64,000 nucleotides of DNA from CAZXWN01 sp964644695 [NCBI: uncultured bacterium] (lineage in GTDB: Bacteria > UBP4 > UBA4092): the NCBI GenBank assembly GCA_964644695.1, contig CAZXWN010000001.1:728629-792628 (forward strand), given 5' to 3'. How positions within the stretch are numbered: position 1 is the stretch's first letter; each line of letters opens with the position of its first letter. This document shows, one piece after another, positions 1 through 8,928 of the stretch. Made by a program: the position numbers and the translations under genes. A model generated the notes under the pieces. The model saw only the letters and a program-made list of their open reading frames with translations. It was not told the DNA's origin and did not search any database.

Positions 1-1344
1 CTGGATGCCGTCATTAAGTTGATTCGTAATAGTGCGTCACCTGATAAAGCAAAAGAAGGTTTAATTGCTAAGTTCGGATTATCAGAGAAACAAACAGATG
101 CTATTTTAGCCATGCGTCTCCATCAATTGACAGGGCTAGAAAGAGATAAGATTGAAACAGAATTTAAGGAAGTCATGATAACAATTGATTACCTTAATTC
201 AATTCTGAGAAATCCTCAGATGGTCTTAGATATTATCAAGTCAGAGTTAGCTGAAATTCGCGACAAATATGGTGATAACCGACGTACTGAAATTATCAAT
301 GCTGAAGGCGAGATCAATATTGAAGATATGATTGCCGACCAGAGCATGGTCGTCACTATCACTCATACTGGATATATCAAGAGAACTAATCCTAGCGCTT
401 ATAGAGCTCAAAAACGCGGTGGCGTAGGCACTCGTGGTATAGAGACTAAAGAAGATGACTTCGTGGAAAATCTATTTATTGCCTCAACCCACGATTACAT
501 GCTGTTCTTTACCGATAAAGGCCGGGTATACTGGTTAAAGGTATATGAAATTCCAGAAGGAAGTCGAACTTCAAAAGGTAAAGCTATTGTAAATCTTCTC
601 GAAATGCGTCCTGATGAAAAGATTGCAGCTGTATTCTCTGTCCGTGAGTTTGTGGCAGATAAATATATCCTTTTGGTTACCAAAAACGGTACTATCAAGA
701 AGACTGAGTTATCAGAATTTGGCAAACGTTCTCAGGGAGGGATTATAGCTATCACCCTTGATGAAGGAGATATCGTCGTTTCAGCCAAGATATCTGATGG
801 AAACCAGGATATCGTCTTAGCAACACGTAAAGGAAAAGCTATCAGATTCCCTGAATCAGATGTTCGTTCCATGGGACGACCTGCTGGTGGTGTTCGTGGA
901 ATCAAACTGAAAGCTGGCGACAGTGTTGTGGGTATGGAAGCTGTAACCGAGGAATCCTACCTTTTGACAGCAACAGAAAACGGCTTCGGTAAACGTACGA
1001 AGATTGATGCTTACTCCCCCCACCACCGTGGAGGCCAAGGCGTCATAAATATCATTGCCAATGAACGTAATGGTGAGGTTGTTGATATCCGTCAGGTCAC
1101 AGATGACAATTACCTAATGATGATTACTGTAAATGGTACAACAATTAAGTGCCCGGTTAAGGGTATCAGCGCTGTCTCCCGCAACACACAGGGAGTCAGA
1201 CTTATCAACCTTAATGAAAATGACAAGCTAGTCTGTGTTGCCCGGCTGGCAGATGGCATGGATGATGCAGATGAAGATGATCCTTCAATTGAAGCAAGTG
1301 ATTCCGAAGTCATTCCTGATGAAAAAGATGATTCTGAATCATAA
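1..1344 (+). CDS. gyrA: DNA gyrase subunit A, C-terminal part (5' end outside window)
   Basis: The reading frame is open from base 1, so this is the last ~447 residues of GyrA, the breakage-reunion subunit of DNA gyrase, which introduces negative supercoils. The fragment begins near the end of the coiled-coil/exit-gate region (AMRLHQLTGLERDK). It continues through the repeated blades of the beta-pinwheel DNA-wrapping domain. The GyrA box QKRGGVG at 409-429 is the signature that separates gyrase from topoisomerase IV ParC. The protein ends in a strongly acidic tail (DDADEDD and following), common in gyrases. The active-site tyrosine lies outside the window. A strong terminator follows directly, so gyrA is the last gene of its transcription unit. 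The identification is secure. Confidence 0.97.
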   Translation: MDAVIKLIRNSASPDKAKEGLIAKFGLSEKQTDAILAMRLHQLTGLERDKIETEFKEVMITIDYLNSILRNPQMVLDIIKSELAEIRDKYGDNRRTEIINAEGEINIEDMIADQSMVVTITHTGYIKRTNPSAYRAQKRGGVGTRGIETKEDDFVENLFIASTHDYMLFFTDKGRVYWLKVYEIPEGSRTSKGKAIVNLLEMRPDEKIAAVFSVREFVADKYILLVTKNGTIKKTELSEFGKRSQGGIIAITLDEGDIVVSAKISDGNQDIVLATRKGKAIRFPESDVRSMGRPAGGVRGIKLKAGDSVVGMEAVTEESYLLTATENGFGKRTKIDAYSPHHRGGQGVINIIANERNGEVVDIRQVTDDNYLMMITVNGTTIKCPVKGISAVSRNTQGVRLINLNENDKLVCVARLADGMDDADEDDPSIEASDSEVIPDEKDDSES

Positions 1345-1360
1345 TTGGTAAAATTTAAAA

Positions 1361-1389
1361 AGCCGGGAGTTAATCTCCCGGCTTTTTTT
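1361..1389 (+). terminator. Rho-independent terminator after gyrA
   Basis: A perfect 9-bp stem, AGCCGGGAG/CTCCCGGCT, with a 4-nt loop is followed by a run of seven T residues. It lies 17 bp after the gyrA stop codon. Confidence 0.93.
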
Positions 1390-1400
1390 ATGAATAATTC

Positions 1401-1429
1401 TTGACGGCAAACAGCCTTCATATTAAAGT
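1401..1429 (+). promoter_or_regulatory. Putative sigma-70-type promoter for the glgC pair
   Basis: TTGACG (1401-1406), a 17-bp spacer and TAAAGT (1424-1429) lie just after the gyrA terminator and 37 bp before the glgC-like start. The -35 matches consensus at five of six positions and the -10 at four of six. Position and spacing are good; activity is inferred. Confidence 0.5.
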
Positions 1430-1465
1430 AAAAAATGATTATCCTTCTGTAGTTTGGACACTTCT

Positions 1466-2737
1466 ATGAAAAAAGTAATAGCGATGATTTTAGCAGGTGG
1501 TCAAAGTCATCCTCTCAGTATTCTTGAGAGGACACGAACCACCACATCAATTCCATTCGGCGGTAAATACCGTCTGATAGATTTCACTCTGAGTAATTTA
1601 GTAAATTCAGAGATTTATACGGTAGGAATACTGGCGCAATATACACCTTATTCTTTAATGGACCATATTGGAATTGGAAAAGCATGGGACCTGGACCGGC
1701 AAAATGGTGGGCTTCACATTTTGCAACCTTTTTTGAGTAATTCAGATACTGGGTGGTACCGTGGAACTGCAGATGCCATATTTCAAAACCAGGATTTTAT
1801 TCTTAAACATAATCCCAAATACACTTTAATATTATCCGGTGACCAGGTATATAAAATGGATTATCGGAAATTATTGCAATATCACATTGACAAAAAAGCT
1901 CCTGTTACCATGGCCGTCACTCGAGTTGCAAAGCAATATGCGCAACAAAGTGGCGTAGTAAATGTATCTGAGTATGGAAAAATCACTCACTTAGATGAAA
2001 AGCCTAAGGATCCTACCAGTGACTTAGTAAATATGGGGATATATCTTTTTGATACTGAAGTACTCCTTTATAAGCTCCAAAGAATTGGCCGAGACAACCG
2101 CTTTGATATTCTTTACCATCTGCTTATGGAAATGATAGATATGCAAGAAGTCTATGCTTATGAATATGAAGGATATTGGCGTGATATTGGTAATCTTTCA
2201 GATTACTGGCGAACCAGCATGGATTTAATTGATCACCAGGAACGCCTCATTCTGCATGACAAAGAGTGGGTAATCCATACAGCGACAGAACGCAGGCCTC
2301 CAGTAAGATTTGGGAAATCGGCACGCGTAATTGATTCAATGATTGCCAACGGCTGTAACATTCAAGGATACGTTGAACATAGTATTTTATTTCCAGGCGT
2401 ACATGTTGGGAAAGGAAGCCGCATCATCAATTCCATTGTTATGCAACGAACACACATCAATGATCATGTATGTATGATTGGAACGATTGTAGATAAAGAT
2501 GTGCAAATTGGCCGGGACACATGTTTAGGTATGGAATACCCACAAATCAACGATGACAAAACACCGCTTAGTATAGATAATTATCTTACGGTTGTTGGAA
2601 AAGGTGCGCAAATTCCCGCCTCTATGAATATTGGCAAGAATTGTTTAATAGACGCTTTTACTCGTGAATCTGATTTTACCAGTACATCAATTCCAGATGG
2701 GACTATCCTGTCTCGAAATGGAGGGGTGGCGCTATGA
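1466..2737 (+). CDS. GlgC-like ADP-glucose pyrophosphorylase homologue with a degenerate catalytic loop (probable regulatory subunit)
   Basis: A homologue of glucose-1-phosphate adenylyltransferase, which makes ADP-glucose for glycogen. It has the N-terminal nucleotidyltransferase fold ([11 protein letters not shown] at 30-40, LSGDQVYKMDY) and a C-terminal left-handed beta-helix. The catalytic N-loop is altered. Where its neighbour has GQR at 14-16 and AKP at 25-27, this protein has SHP and TTT, so the Arg and Lys that contact substrate phosphates are lost (Pro16, Thr26). The sugar-phosphate motif (LDEKP) and the metal-binding Asp remain. By analogy with Firmicutes GlgD and the plant large subunit, it is probably a non-catalytic partner of the next gene. 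I chose ATG 1466 because it aligns residue for residue with the neighbour; TTG 1454 would add four residues. It overlaps the next gene by ATGA. Confidence 0.88.
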   Translation: MKKVIAMILAGGQSHPLSILERTRTTTSIPFGGKYRLIDFTLSNLVNSEIYTVGILAQYTPYSLMDHIGIGKAWDLDRQNGGLHILQPFLSNSDTGWYRGTADAIFQNQDFILKHNPKYTLILSGDQVYKMDYRKLLQYHIDKKAPVTMAVTRVAKQYAQQSGVVNVSEYGKITHLDEKPKDPTSDLVNMGIYLFDTEVLLYKLQRIGRDNRFDILYHLLMEMIDMQEVYAYEYEGYWRDIGNLSDYWRTSMDLIDHQERLILHDKEWVIHTATERRPPVRFGKSARVIDSMIANGCNIQGYVEHSILFPGVHVGKGSRIINSIVMQRTHINDHVCMIGTIVDKDVQIGRDTCLGMEYPQINDDKTPLSIDNYLTVVGKGAQIPASMNIGKNCLIDAFTRESDFTSTSIPDGTILSRNGGVAL

Positions 2738-3984
2738 ACTACACTATGGCAGTCATCCTGGCAGGTGGTCAGGGTCAACGACTCAATATCCTTTCTGAAT
2801 GGCGGGCAAAACCAGCCGTACCCTTCGGTGGAAAATATCGTTTAATAGATTTCACTTTAAGCAATTGTGTTAATTCTGGAATCAGTAGAGTCGCAATGTT
2901 GACTCAATATCGCCCCCGTTCATTACAAGAGCATCTGGAAATTGGCCGACCTTGGGATTTGGATCGTATTAACGGTGGTTTATCAATTCTCCAGCCCGCA
3001 TTAGGATTAGGATTACGGGCAGACTGGTATTGTGGTACAGCTGATGCAGTATATCAGAATTTAGGACGAATTAGAGGGAAACGAATTTCCGAGGTCTTAA
3101 TACTGTCCGGTGACCACATCTACAAGATGGACTACAGCTTAATGATGGACTTCCATAGGGCCCACAATGCAGATTTAACTATTGCAGTAATGCCCGTGGA
3201 TCCTAAAGAAGCATCCCGCTTTGGAATATTACAATTAAATGATGAACGGCGTATTATTGATTTTGAAGAAAAACCTCATCATCCAAAATCCAATCTTGCC
3301 AGTATGGGAATTTATATTTTCAAATATGAAATTCTGGAACAGATGTTATTGGAAGATGCGGCCAATCCTGATAGTGTGCATGATTTCGGGAAAAATATTA
3401 TTCCTGCCATCATCAAAAATCACCGAACCTTTGGCTATGAATTCAGTGGATATTGGAGAGATGTTGGCACCGTAGCTTCTTACTATGATTCCAATATGGA
3501 CATGTTAGAAGACCCTCCTTTATTTGATTTAGACGACCCGGAATGGCCAATACATACAAAGAACGAAGAACGGCCTCCGGTACAAATTAGCCATGATACA
3601 AAAATAATTAATTCACTGGTTGCAAATGGTTGTGTCGTACACGGTTATGTTGAACACTCGATTTTATTCCCCGGGGTACTGGTTGAAAGTGATGCTATTA
3701 TTCGCGATTCTATCATTTTCCCAGATACAGTCATTCATTCTGGAAGCCGGATTGAAAGAACCATTATTGATAAGAGCGTAATTATCGGCAGCCATACCCG
3801 TATTGGACGAGCAAAAGATACAAGCATCCCCAATGAAGGAATCACTCTAATCGGTAAAAACACCCGGATTCCAGAACATATGGAAATTGGAGGGGGATGC
3901 ATTATTGACGTCGGATTAACACCCGAAGACTTTGTGTCTCGATCAATACCAGACAGTCAGGTGTTTAAAAAGAAAAAGCATTGA
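2734..3984 (+). CDS. glgC: Glucose-1-phosphate adenylyltransferase (catalytic)
   Basis: Makes ADP-glucose from ATP and glucose-1-phosphate, the committed step of bacterial glycogen synthesis. The full catalytic loop is present: GGQGQRL at 11-17, then [17 protein letters not shown]. The protein also has [10 protein letters not shown] with the metal-binding Asp, the FEEKP sugar-phosphate motif, and a C-terminal beta-helix of hexapeptide repeats. The length of 416 residues is typical. The start codon overlaps the stop of the degenerate paralogue (ATGA) and follows a GGAGG ribosome site, so the two are translationally coupled and probably form one hetero-oligomer. No glycogen synthase or branching enzyme lies nearby. 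A terminator closes the unit. Confidence 0.95.
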   Translation: MNYTMAVILAGGQGQRLNILSEWRAKPAVPFGGKYRLIDFTLSNCVNSGISRVAMLTQYRPRSLQEHLEIGRPWDLDRINGGLSILQPALGLGLRADWYCGTADAVYQNLGRIRGKRISEVLILSGDHIYKMDYSLMMDFHRAHNADLTIAVMPVDPKEASRFGILQLNDERRIIDFEEKPHHPKSNLASMGIYIFKYEILEQMLLEDAANPDSVHDFGKNIIPAIIKNHRTFGYEFSGYWRDVGTVASYYDSNMDMLEDPPLFDLDDPEWPIHTKNEERPPVQISHDTKIINSLVANGCVVHGYVEHSILFPGVLVESDAIIRDSIIFPDTVIHSGSRIERTIIDKSVIIGSHTRIGRAKDTSIPNEGITLIGKNTRIPEHMEIGGGCIIDVGLTPEDFVSRSIPDSQVFKKKKH

Positions 3985-4007
3985 CCCTCAATAAGTTAAA
4001 AGTAAAC

Positions 4008-4039
4008 GCCGTCTCGGTACTCACCGACGACGGCTTTTT
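4008..4039 (+). terminator. Rho-independent terminator after glgC
   Basis: A GC-rich stem (GCCGTC-TCGGT pairing with ACCGA-c-GACGGC, one bulge) is followed by TTTTT. It lies 24 bp after the glgC stop codon. Confidence 0.85.
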
Positions 4040-4056
4040 ATTTTGATTCATATTGC

Positions 4057-5058
4057 ATGATAAAATTACACCATATGCCAATAATCCAAGTCGAAAATCT
4101 AAATAAAAAATTCAAGGTACAAAAGAAAGACCCAGGACTCTGGAACTCTGTAGAAGCTTTAGTGCATCCTATCTATACAGAGGTAAAAGCTGTAAAAGAT
4201 GTTTCCTTTTCCATTGATGAGGGTGAATTAGTAGGATTTCTGGGACCCAATGGTGCCGGGAAAACAACAACACTAAAGATGCTTTCGGGGTTAATTTATC
4301 CAGATTCGGGTAAAGCACAAGTATTAGACTATATCCCCTGGAAACGAGACGATGCTTATCGCCGCCAGTTTTCATTGGTAATGGGCCAAAAATACCAGTT
4401 GTGGTGGGATCTTCCTGCCATGGAATCACTGCTACTCAATAAAGAAATCTATGGCGTCAGCCAAAAATATTTTGATGAAATCATCGGAGAATTAACGGTT
4501 CTGCTCGATGTAACAGAAAAACTCCATATCCCGGTCCGTGAGTTATCCCTTGGGGAACGGATGAAAATGGAACTCATCGCCGCCCTACTATTTTCCCCCA
4601 AAGTAATTTTTCTGGATGAGCCTACCATTGGACTAGATGTCGTATCCCAGAAAAAAGTTAGAGATTTCCTGCGTTATTACAATGAGAAAAACAAAGCCAC
4701 TATATTACTAACTTCCCATTATATGAGCGATATCGAAGCGCTTTGCAAAAGAGTCATCATTATTGACCATGGGCGAATCTTGTATGATGGTGATTTAGAA
4801 GGAATTATTACCCGGTTTGCTGATTTCAAAATCATATCAGTAACCACCGAAAATTCATTAAACCCTGAACAACTGACCGGTTACGGTGAATTAGTCGAAG
4901 TCGTAAATAATAAAGCTATTTTCAAAACAGCCCGAAAAGATGCACCCGAAATTTGTGCTCGATTATTAAGTGACTTGGTTGTTAATGACTTAAATATTGA
5001 AGAAATACCCATTGAAGATGTTATCAGGGATATTTTTGGAAAACAGGAAGTTCTGTGA
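4057..5058 (+). CDS. ABC-2-type exporter ATP-binding protein (COG4586-like)
   Basis: Cytoplasmic ATPase of a three-gene ABC-2 exporter. Walker A GPNGAGKTT, signature LSLGERMKMEL and Walker B VIFLDEPTIGLD are all present. The N-terminal stretch before the first beta strand (with LWNSVEALVHPIYTEVKAV) and the LSLGER form of the signature are features of the COG4586 group. That group works with two dissimilar permeases, as found here. The start at 4057 is not well supported by a ribosome site; ATG 4075 is an alternative. The stop overlaps the GTG start of the first permease, so the genes are coupled. The substrate is unknown. Confidence 0.9.
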   Translation: MIKLHHMPIIQVENLNKKFKVQKKDPGLWNSVEALVHPIYTEVKAVKDVSFSIDEGELVGFLGPNGAGKTTTLKMLSGLIYPDSGKAQVLDYIPWKRDDAYRRQFSLVMGQKYQLWWDLPAMESLLLNKEIYGVSQKYFDEIIGELTVLLDVTEKLHIPVRELSLGERMKMELIAALLFSPKVIFLDEPTIGLDVVSQKKVRDFLRYYNEKNKATILLTSHYMSDIEALCKRVIIIDHGRILYDGDLEGIITRFADFKIISVTTENSLNPEQLTGYGELVEVVNNKAIFKTARKDAPEICARLLSDLVVNDLNIEEIPIEDVIRDIFGKQEVL

Positions 5059-5870
5059 ATCTTGCATTGAGAAAATATAACCGAATTTTCATGGCGGGCA
5101 TTCAAACTCACCTGATTTATCGGATCAATTATTTTATTTTGTCGTTTGCCCAATTATGTCCTATTGTCACCGTATTGATGGTTTGGTTTGCCATCTTTGA
5201 TTCTTCGAGTCAGACAGCCATCAAGGGATATACAATGCCCCGGATTGTCACCTATTATCTGGTATCCACCCTGGTTGGGAAAGTCATGAGTCTCTGGTTT
5301 CTGGATTATGAAATCGCCTCTGACATCAGGAATGGGCAAATCAACCGTTTTTTACTTAGGCCTGTGGATTATTTATGGTACCAGTGGTCAATGGTACTTT
5401 CCCAAAAAGCCATTATCCTCATGTCACTGGGAATACCCCTCGGAATTTTATATTATGCACTGAGACACCTATACCTTCCCCCAGCAGATGTTTCCATGCT
5501 ATGGATTATAACCTTATCCAGTCTAATTGGTTTATTTCTCAATTTTATTATTACTTATTGTGCCGGACTAATAGCCTTCTGGTTACTGGAGGTATCCTCC
5601 CTATTCTTTATTTATTACATCTTGATGTTCTTTTTATCAGGCGGCATGTTTCCACTGGATTTAATTCCACAACCCTACTATGGCATGATGAAGTGGTTAC
5701 CTTTCCAATATATGGGATTTTTCCAGACCAAACTATATCTAGGTGACCTGACATGGGCGCAGGCATGGAACGGATTATTCATTCAATTATTATGGGTAGG
5801 CATATTATATTGCCTGGCACGGTGGATTTGGTTCCGGGGATGTCACCGTTACAATGCTTTCGGAGGATGA
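5055..5870 (+). CDS. ABC-2 family transporter permease
   Basis: Integral membrane protein of 271 residues with about six hydrophobic segments, for example around LFLNFIITYCAGLIAFWLL and SLFFIYYILMFFLSGGMFPL. It is one of two permeases encoded after the ATPase. The GTG start overlaps the ATPase stop codon by three bases. The short cytoplasmic motif DIRNGQINRFLLRPVDYLWY, linking two membrane segments, is typical of this ABC-2 permease family. Role inferred: one half of the export channel, substrate unknown. Confidence 0.85.
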   Translation: MNLALRKYNRIFMAGIQTHLIYRINYFILSFAQLCPIVTVLMVWFAIFDSSSQTAIKGYTMPRIVTYYLVSTLVGKVMSLWFLDYEIASDIRNGQINRFLLRPVDYLWYQWSMVLSQKAIILMSLGIPLGILYYALRHLYLPPADVSMLWIITLSSLIGLFLNFIITYCAGLIAFWLLEVSSLFFIYYILMFFLSGGMFPLDLIPQPYYGMMKWLPFQYMGFFQTKLYLGDLTWAQAWNGLFIQLLWVGILYCLARWIWFRGCHRYNAFGG

Positions 5871-6669
5871 ACCATTGACCCTGACCCAGTATATAAAACT
5901 CTATGGCCAATTCATGAAAAACGGCATCATTCGGGAAATGATGTTCCGTTGGAATTTCATCATCAGGATAACAACAGAGTTGTTCTGGTTAGCCGCTTCG
6001 TTATTATTCTGGCAAATCATGTTTATCAGTATCCACCATATAGCAGGCTGGTCTAAATATGAGGTATACCTGCTGGTGGGTACAGGTCACCTTATCCACC
6101 AGGCATTCGAGGGAATCTTTTTCAACAATATTGTTCAAATACCGGAGAACATTCGCACAGGTAATCTTGATTTTTATCTGACCAAACCGGTTCATTCACA
6201 ATTCTTAGTGTCGACTCGATACATTGACTTGGGAGCTATTGCTAATATTCTAGTCGGATTCGGTATTGTGGGATATTCGCTATGGCATCTAAATGCTTCA
6301 TTAACATTATTCCGAATAATTGCTTATTTAGTACTGTGTGTGAATGGGATTTTATTATATTATTCAATTTTATTTACTCTAATGACAATATCCTTCTGGA
6401 TTGTACGGGCAGATGGAGTGATTGGTGTTTATTTTAATGTCATAAACTTTTCCCGTCAGCCAGCGGATATCTATAAGGGATTGTTTAAGTTCTTTCTAAT
6501 ATTTGTGTTCCCCATGCTGGTAACCCTTAATTTTCCGGTGCAAGCCCTTGTTAAGTCGCTGTCATTACCGTATATGGCCTGGGCACTGTTTGTGGGTACC
6601 CTGTCTTTCTGGTTATCTTCAAAGTTCTGGCATTTTGGCATCCGACATTACTCATCTGCAAGCAGTTAG
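5854..6669 (+). CDS. ABC-2 family transporter permease (second subunit)
   Basis: Second membrane subunit of the exporter, with about six hydrophobic segments. It carries the equivalent loop motif NIRTGNLDFYLTKPVHSQFL, which parallels the first permease and shows the two are paralogues. Its ATG at 5854 lies inside the previous gene. The TTG at 5875 is an attractive alternative start, because CGGAGG at 5861-5866 stands eight bases before it. It is the last gene of the operon; a long palindrome rather than a standard terminator follows. Confidence 0.85.
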   Translation: MLSEDEPLTLTQYIKLYGQFMKNGIIREMMFRWNFIIRITTELFWLAASLLFWQIMFISIHHIAGWSKYEVYLLVGTGHLIHQAFEGIFFNNIVQIPENIRTGNLDFYLTKPVHSQFLVSTRYIDLGAIANILVGFGIVGYSLWHLNASLTLFRIIAYLVLCVNGILLYYSILFTLMTISFWIVRADGVIGVYFNVINFSRQPADIYKGLFKFFLIFVFPMLVTLNFPVQALVKSLSLPYMAWALFVGTLSFWLSSKFWHFGIRHYSSASS

Positions 6670-6707
6670 CCTTTAATACACCGGCCTTTATTTTTTATCC
6701 ATTACAA

Positions 6708-6735
6708 CATCGAACAAGATTGATCTTGTTCGATG
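6708..6735. repeat. Perfect 28-bp palindrome downstream of the ABC-2 operon
   Basis: Arms CATCGAACAAGAT and ATCTTGTTCGATG pair perfectly around a 2-base centre. There is no T-run on either side, unlike the other terminators in this window. It could be a factor-independent 3' end stabiliser, a protein-binding site, or a member of a repeat family without other copies here. Confidence 0.75.
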
Positions 6736-6824
6736 TATCCTTTATTCCAATACTCTCGGAATCCGAAATCATTCCATACTTTCAATTAATCTAAATTGTC
6801 ACGGTTAAATTTATAACATTTATC

Positions 6825-6853
6825 TTGACAAATACCAGCAAGTTGATTAAATT
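6825..6853 (+). promoter_or_regulatory. Putative sigma-70-type promoter
   Basis: TTGACA (6825-6830), a 17-bp spacer and TAAATT (6848-6853) stand about 56 bp before the secreted-protein gene. The -35 is perfect; the -10 matches four of six positions. The surrounding DNA is AT-rich and non-coding. Confidence 0.55.
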
Positions 6854-6909
6854 CAAATTGTTTTCATACATTGGGATTTTTAATCAAACATGGGAAGGAG
6901 GTGTTTTGA

Positions 6910-7683
6910 TTGAAAAAAATATTTGCAATTATTTTCTTATTACTCGTATCCTTCTCTTTTGCGACCCCCATCCAGGAAAATGATTTCCTCCCCAGCGAAA
7001 ATGGCACATTACCCTCCAACATCGATGCTCGTTATGATGGAGGTGTAGATGTTATTGTCACTGCCTATTCCAATGTAAGTGGGGTAACGGCTGATGCGCC
7101 GAATGGCGATGGGTATGTCCTGCGTCTTGGAGATCTCGGTTCTGCAGGAGGATTTTATAACTGGGCTGCCGTGAAAGACATGTCCAAAGCAACGACCGAT
7201 TCGTATGCTGAAGCTTATGTCTACTTAAATTTATCCGTAGCAACAGTTGAACGAGATTATGGTCTGTTTGTTAGATGTACTTCATTAGCAGCACAGGGTA
7301 CAGGATCTGCTCGTAATGGATACATGTTGCTTATTACGGCCAATTCATTATGGAGTTCTTACACAGCAGTAAACTATACTCCTTTTATCCTTAAACGAAA
7401 TGGATCAACGGGTTGGACATTAGTGGCTGCTGGAACATCAACCGTATCTGATGGTTGGCACAAACTGAAAATCCAAGCCATTGGTACCACTATTTCTGGA
7501 TTTGTGGATGATGTCAAAGTCGCTGAAGGAACTGATTCAACCTTCACTTCAGGTGTGGGTGGTATGGTCTATTACGATGACACTGATGGTGTTGTCGCTG
7601 ATACTTGGCCCTATGCAGCAGCTTTTGATCAGTTTAAATATGGAACCGCATCTCCAGTGAATGATTGGAAAGAAATGAAGTAA
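6910..7683 (+). CDS. Secreted protein with LamG/jelly-roll-like beta domain, unknown function
   Basis: A 257-residue protein with a clear signal peptide (MKKIFAIIFLLLVSFSFA, cleavage near residue 19). The rest is rich in beta-forming, aromatic and small residues. The pattern AEAYVYLNLSV, DYGLFVRC, ILKRNGSTGWTLVA, DGWHKLKIQAIGTTISGFVDDVKVAEGTD is that of a concanavalin-like lectin/LamG fold, as in extracellular glycan-binding or DUF1080-type modules. No catalytic residues could be identified. The TTG start is chosen because AAGGAGGTG lies directly before it at the right distance. It is monocistronic, with its own promoter and terminator. Role inferred: extracytoplasmic binding protein. Confidence 0.7.
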   Translation: MKKIFAIIFLLLVSFSFATPIQENDFLPSENGTLPSNIDARYDGGVDVIVTAYSNVSGVTADAPNGDGYVLRLGDLGSAGGFYNWAAVKDMSKATTDSYAEAYVYLNLSVATVERDYGLFVRCTSLAAQGTGSARNGYMLLITANSLWSSYTAVNYTPFILKRNGSTGWTLVAAGTSTVSDGWHKLKIQAIGTTISGFVDDVKVAEGTDSTFTSGVGGMVYYDDTDGVVADTWPYAAAFDQFKYGTASPVNDWKEMK

Positions 7684-7711
7684 TTGAGTTTGTCACTAAC
7701 AGGACTCATTA

Positions 7712-7740
7712 AGAACACGCTTAAAAGCGTGTTCTTTTTT
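7712..7740 (+). terminator. Rho-independent terminator after the secreted protein gene
   Basis: The stem AGAACACGCTT/AGCGTGTTCT with a short A-rich loop is followed by TTTTTT. The next gene's true start lies just downstream, so an apparent upstream extension of that gene through the hairpin is unlikely. Confidence 0.9.
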
Positions 7741-7786
7741 GTTTTGGGAAAAAATCTTAATATTCTCTATAATGATAGTGAGGGCA

Positions 7787-8926
7787 ATGAATTACGGACA
7801 TGTCATTATAAAAAGTGCGTTTCGGAACCGGCGTCGTACCACATTGACGGTGGTCAGTATTGCTTTTTCTTTATTTTTACTCTGTACACTTCAGACCATA
7901 TTAACTGAGTTGGATCGAGTGTCTGCATTAGATACGACAGCCCTACGGTTAGTCGTGAGAAGAGCCACTTCTTTAGGAGATCCTCTTCCTGAATCCTATC
8001 GCGCCAAATTAGAACGAGTGCCTTTTGTTACTGAGGTCACTGATCTGAACTGGTTCGGCGGAGTTTATATTGACGAACGAAATTTTTTCCCAAATTTTGC
8101 CAGTGACCCCAATACTTTTTTTAAAGTATTTTCAGAGCTGTCAACTTCCCCAGAAGTCATTTTAAAGTGGCAACGCAGCCGTCAGGGCGCCATCGTTGGG
8201 AGAAAGTTGTCAGATAAGTACGGCTGGAAAATTGGGGACAGAGTCACTCTGAAGTCTGTTATTTTTTTAGTGGATATGGAATTTATTATCAATGGTATTT
8301 ATGAGGGACCCGATGAAACATGGTTTGTATTTCGCAGTGACTATTTCCGAGATTCACTCCAGTATGATTATGGAAATGGGACCTACTGGTTAAGAGTAAG
8401 TTCGCCGGATAAAATGCCGGTTGTTACTCAATATGTAGATAATATGTTTCGAAATACTCCTTTTGAGACAAAAACTGAAACTGAAAAACAATTTAATCTT
8501 GAATTCATAAATATGTTAGGGAATATTAGAAGTTTAATTACTTCTATTTCTATTGTTGTGATTTTCACGATATTGCTGGTTTGTTCAACCACTATGGCAA
8601 TGAGTATCCGAGAACAAATCAGGGATGTCGCTGTATTTAAGACTTTAGGATTTTCTAGATACACACTATATGGCTTTTTGATATCTGAAGCGGTCATAAT
8701 TACCACCCTTGGAGGATTAGTGGGGTGTTTTGGAGCTCGAATACTTTATCAGAAAATTGATATGGCAGCATTGACCATGAATTTCTTTCCCCAATTTGTT
8801 GTTACACCACAGACAATTATGATAGGAATGGCTGTATCATTGCTTATGGGACTCTTCAGCGCCATCATACCAGCATGGAATGCAATTCGAATGCCCGTCA
8901 CTGAAGGATTAAAACATCTCGGATAA
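7787..8926 (+). CDS. FtsX/MacB-type ABC transporter permease (first of two)
   Basis: Permease of about 379 residues with the FtsX/MacB layout. It has one N-terminal membrane helix after a basic patch (SAFRNRRRTTLTVVSIAFSLFLL), a large periplasmic domain, then three C-terminal helices (residues ~255-370, including IREQIRDVAVFKTLGFS and SLLMGLFSAIIPAWNAIR). The conserved loop 'vFKTLGFSR...l' is typical of FtsX-like permeases. I start it at ATG 7787 (GAGGG just upstream) rather than at 7739, which falls in the preceding terminator. It begins a four-gene exporter operon: two permeases, adaptor and ATPase. Confidence 0.88.
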   Translation: MNYGHVIIKSAFRNRRRTTLTVVSIAFSLFLLCTLQTILTELDRVSALDTTALRLVVRRATSLGDPLPESYRAKLERVPFVTEVTDLNWFGGVYIDERNFFPNFASDPNTFFKVFSELSTSPEVILKWQRSRQGAIVGRKLSDKYGWKIGDRVTLKSVIFLVDMEFIINGIYEGPDETWFVFRSDYFRDSLQYDYGNGTYWLRVSSPDKMPVVTQYVDNMFRNTPFETKTETEKQFNLEFINMLGNIRSLITSISIVVIFTILLVCSTTMAMSIREQIRDVAVFKTLGFSRYTLYGFLISEAVIITTLGGLVGCFGARILYQKIDMAALTMNFFPQFVVTPQTIMIGMAVSLLMGLFSAIIPAWNAIRMPVTEGLKHLG

Positions 8927-8928
8927 TC

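Noticed and set aside
7684-7908. A 74-residue open frame between the secreted protein and the FtsX-type permease
   Set aside because: It runs through the terminator hairpin and overlaps the permease in another frame; it has no ribosome site.
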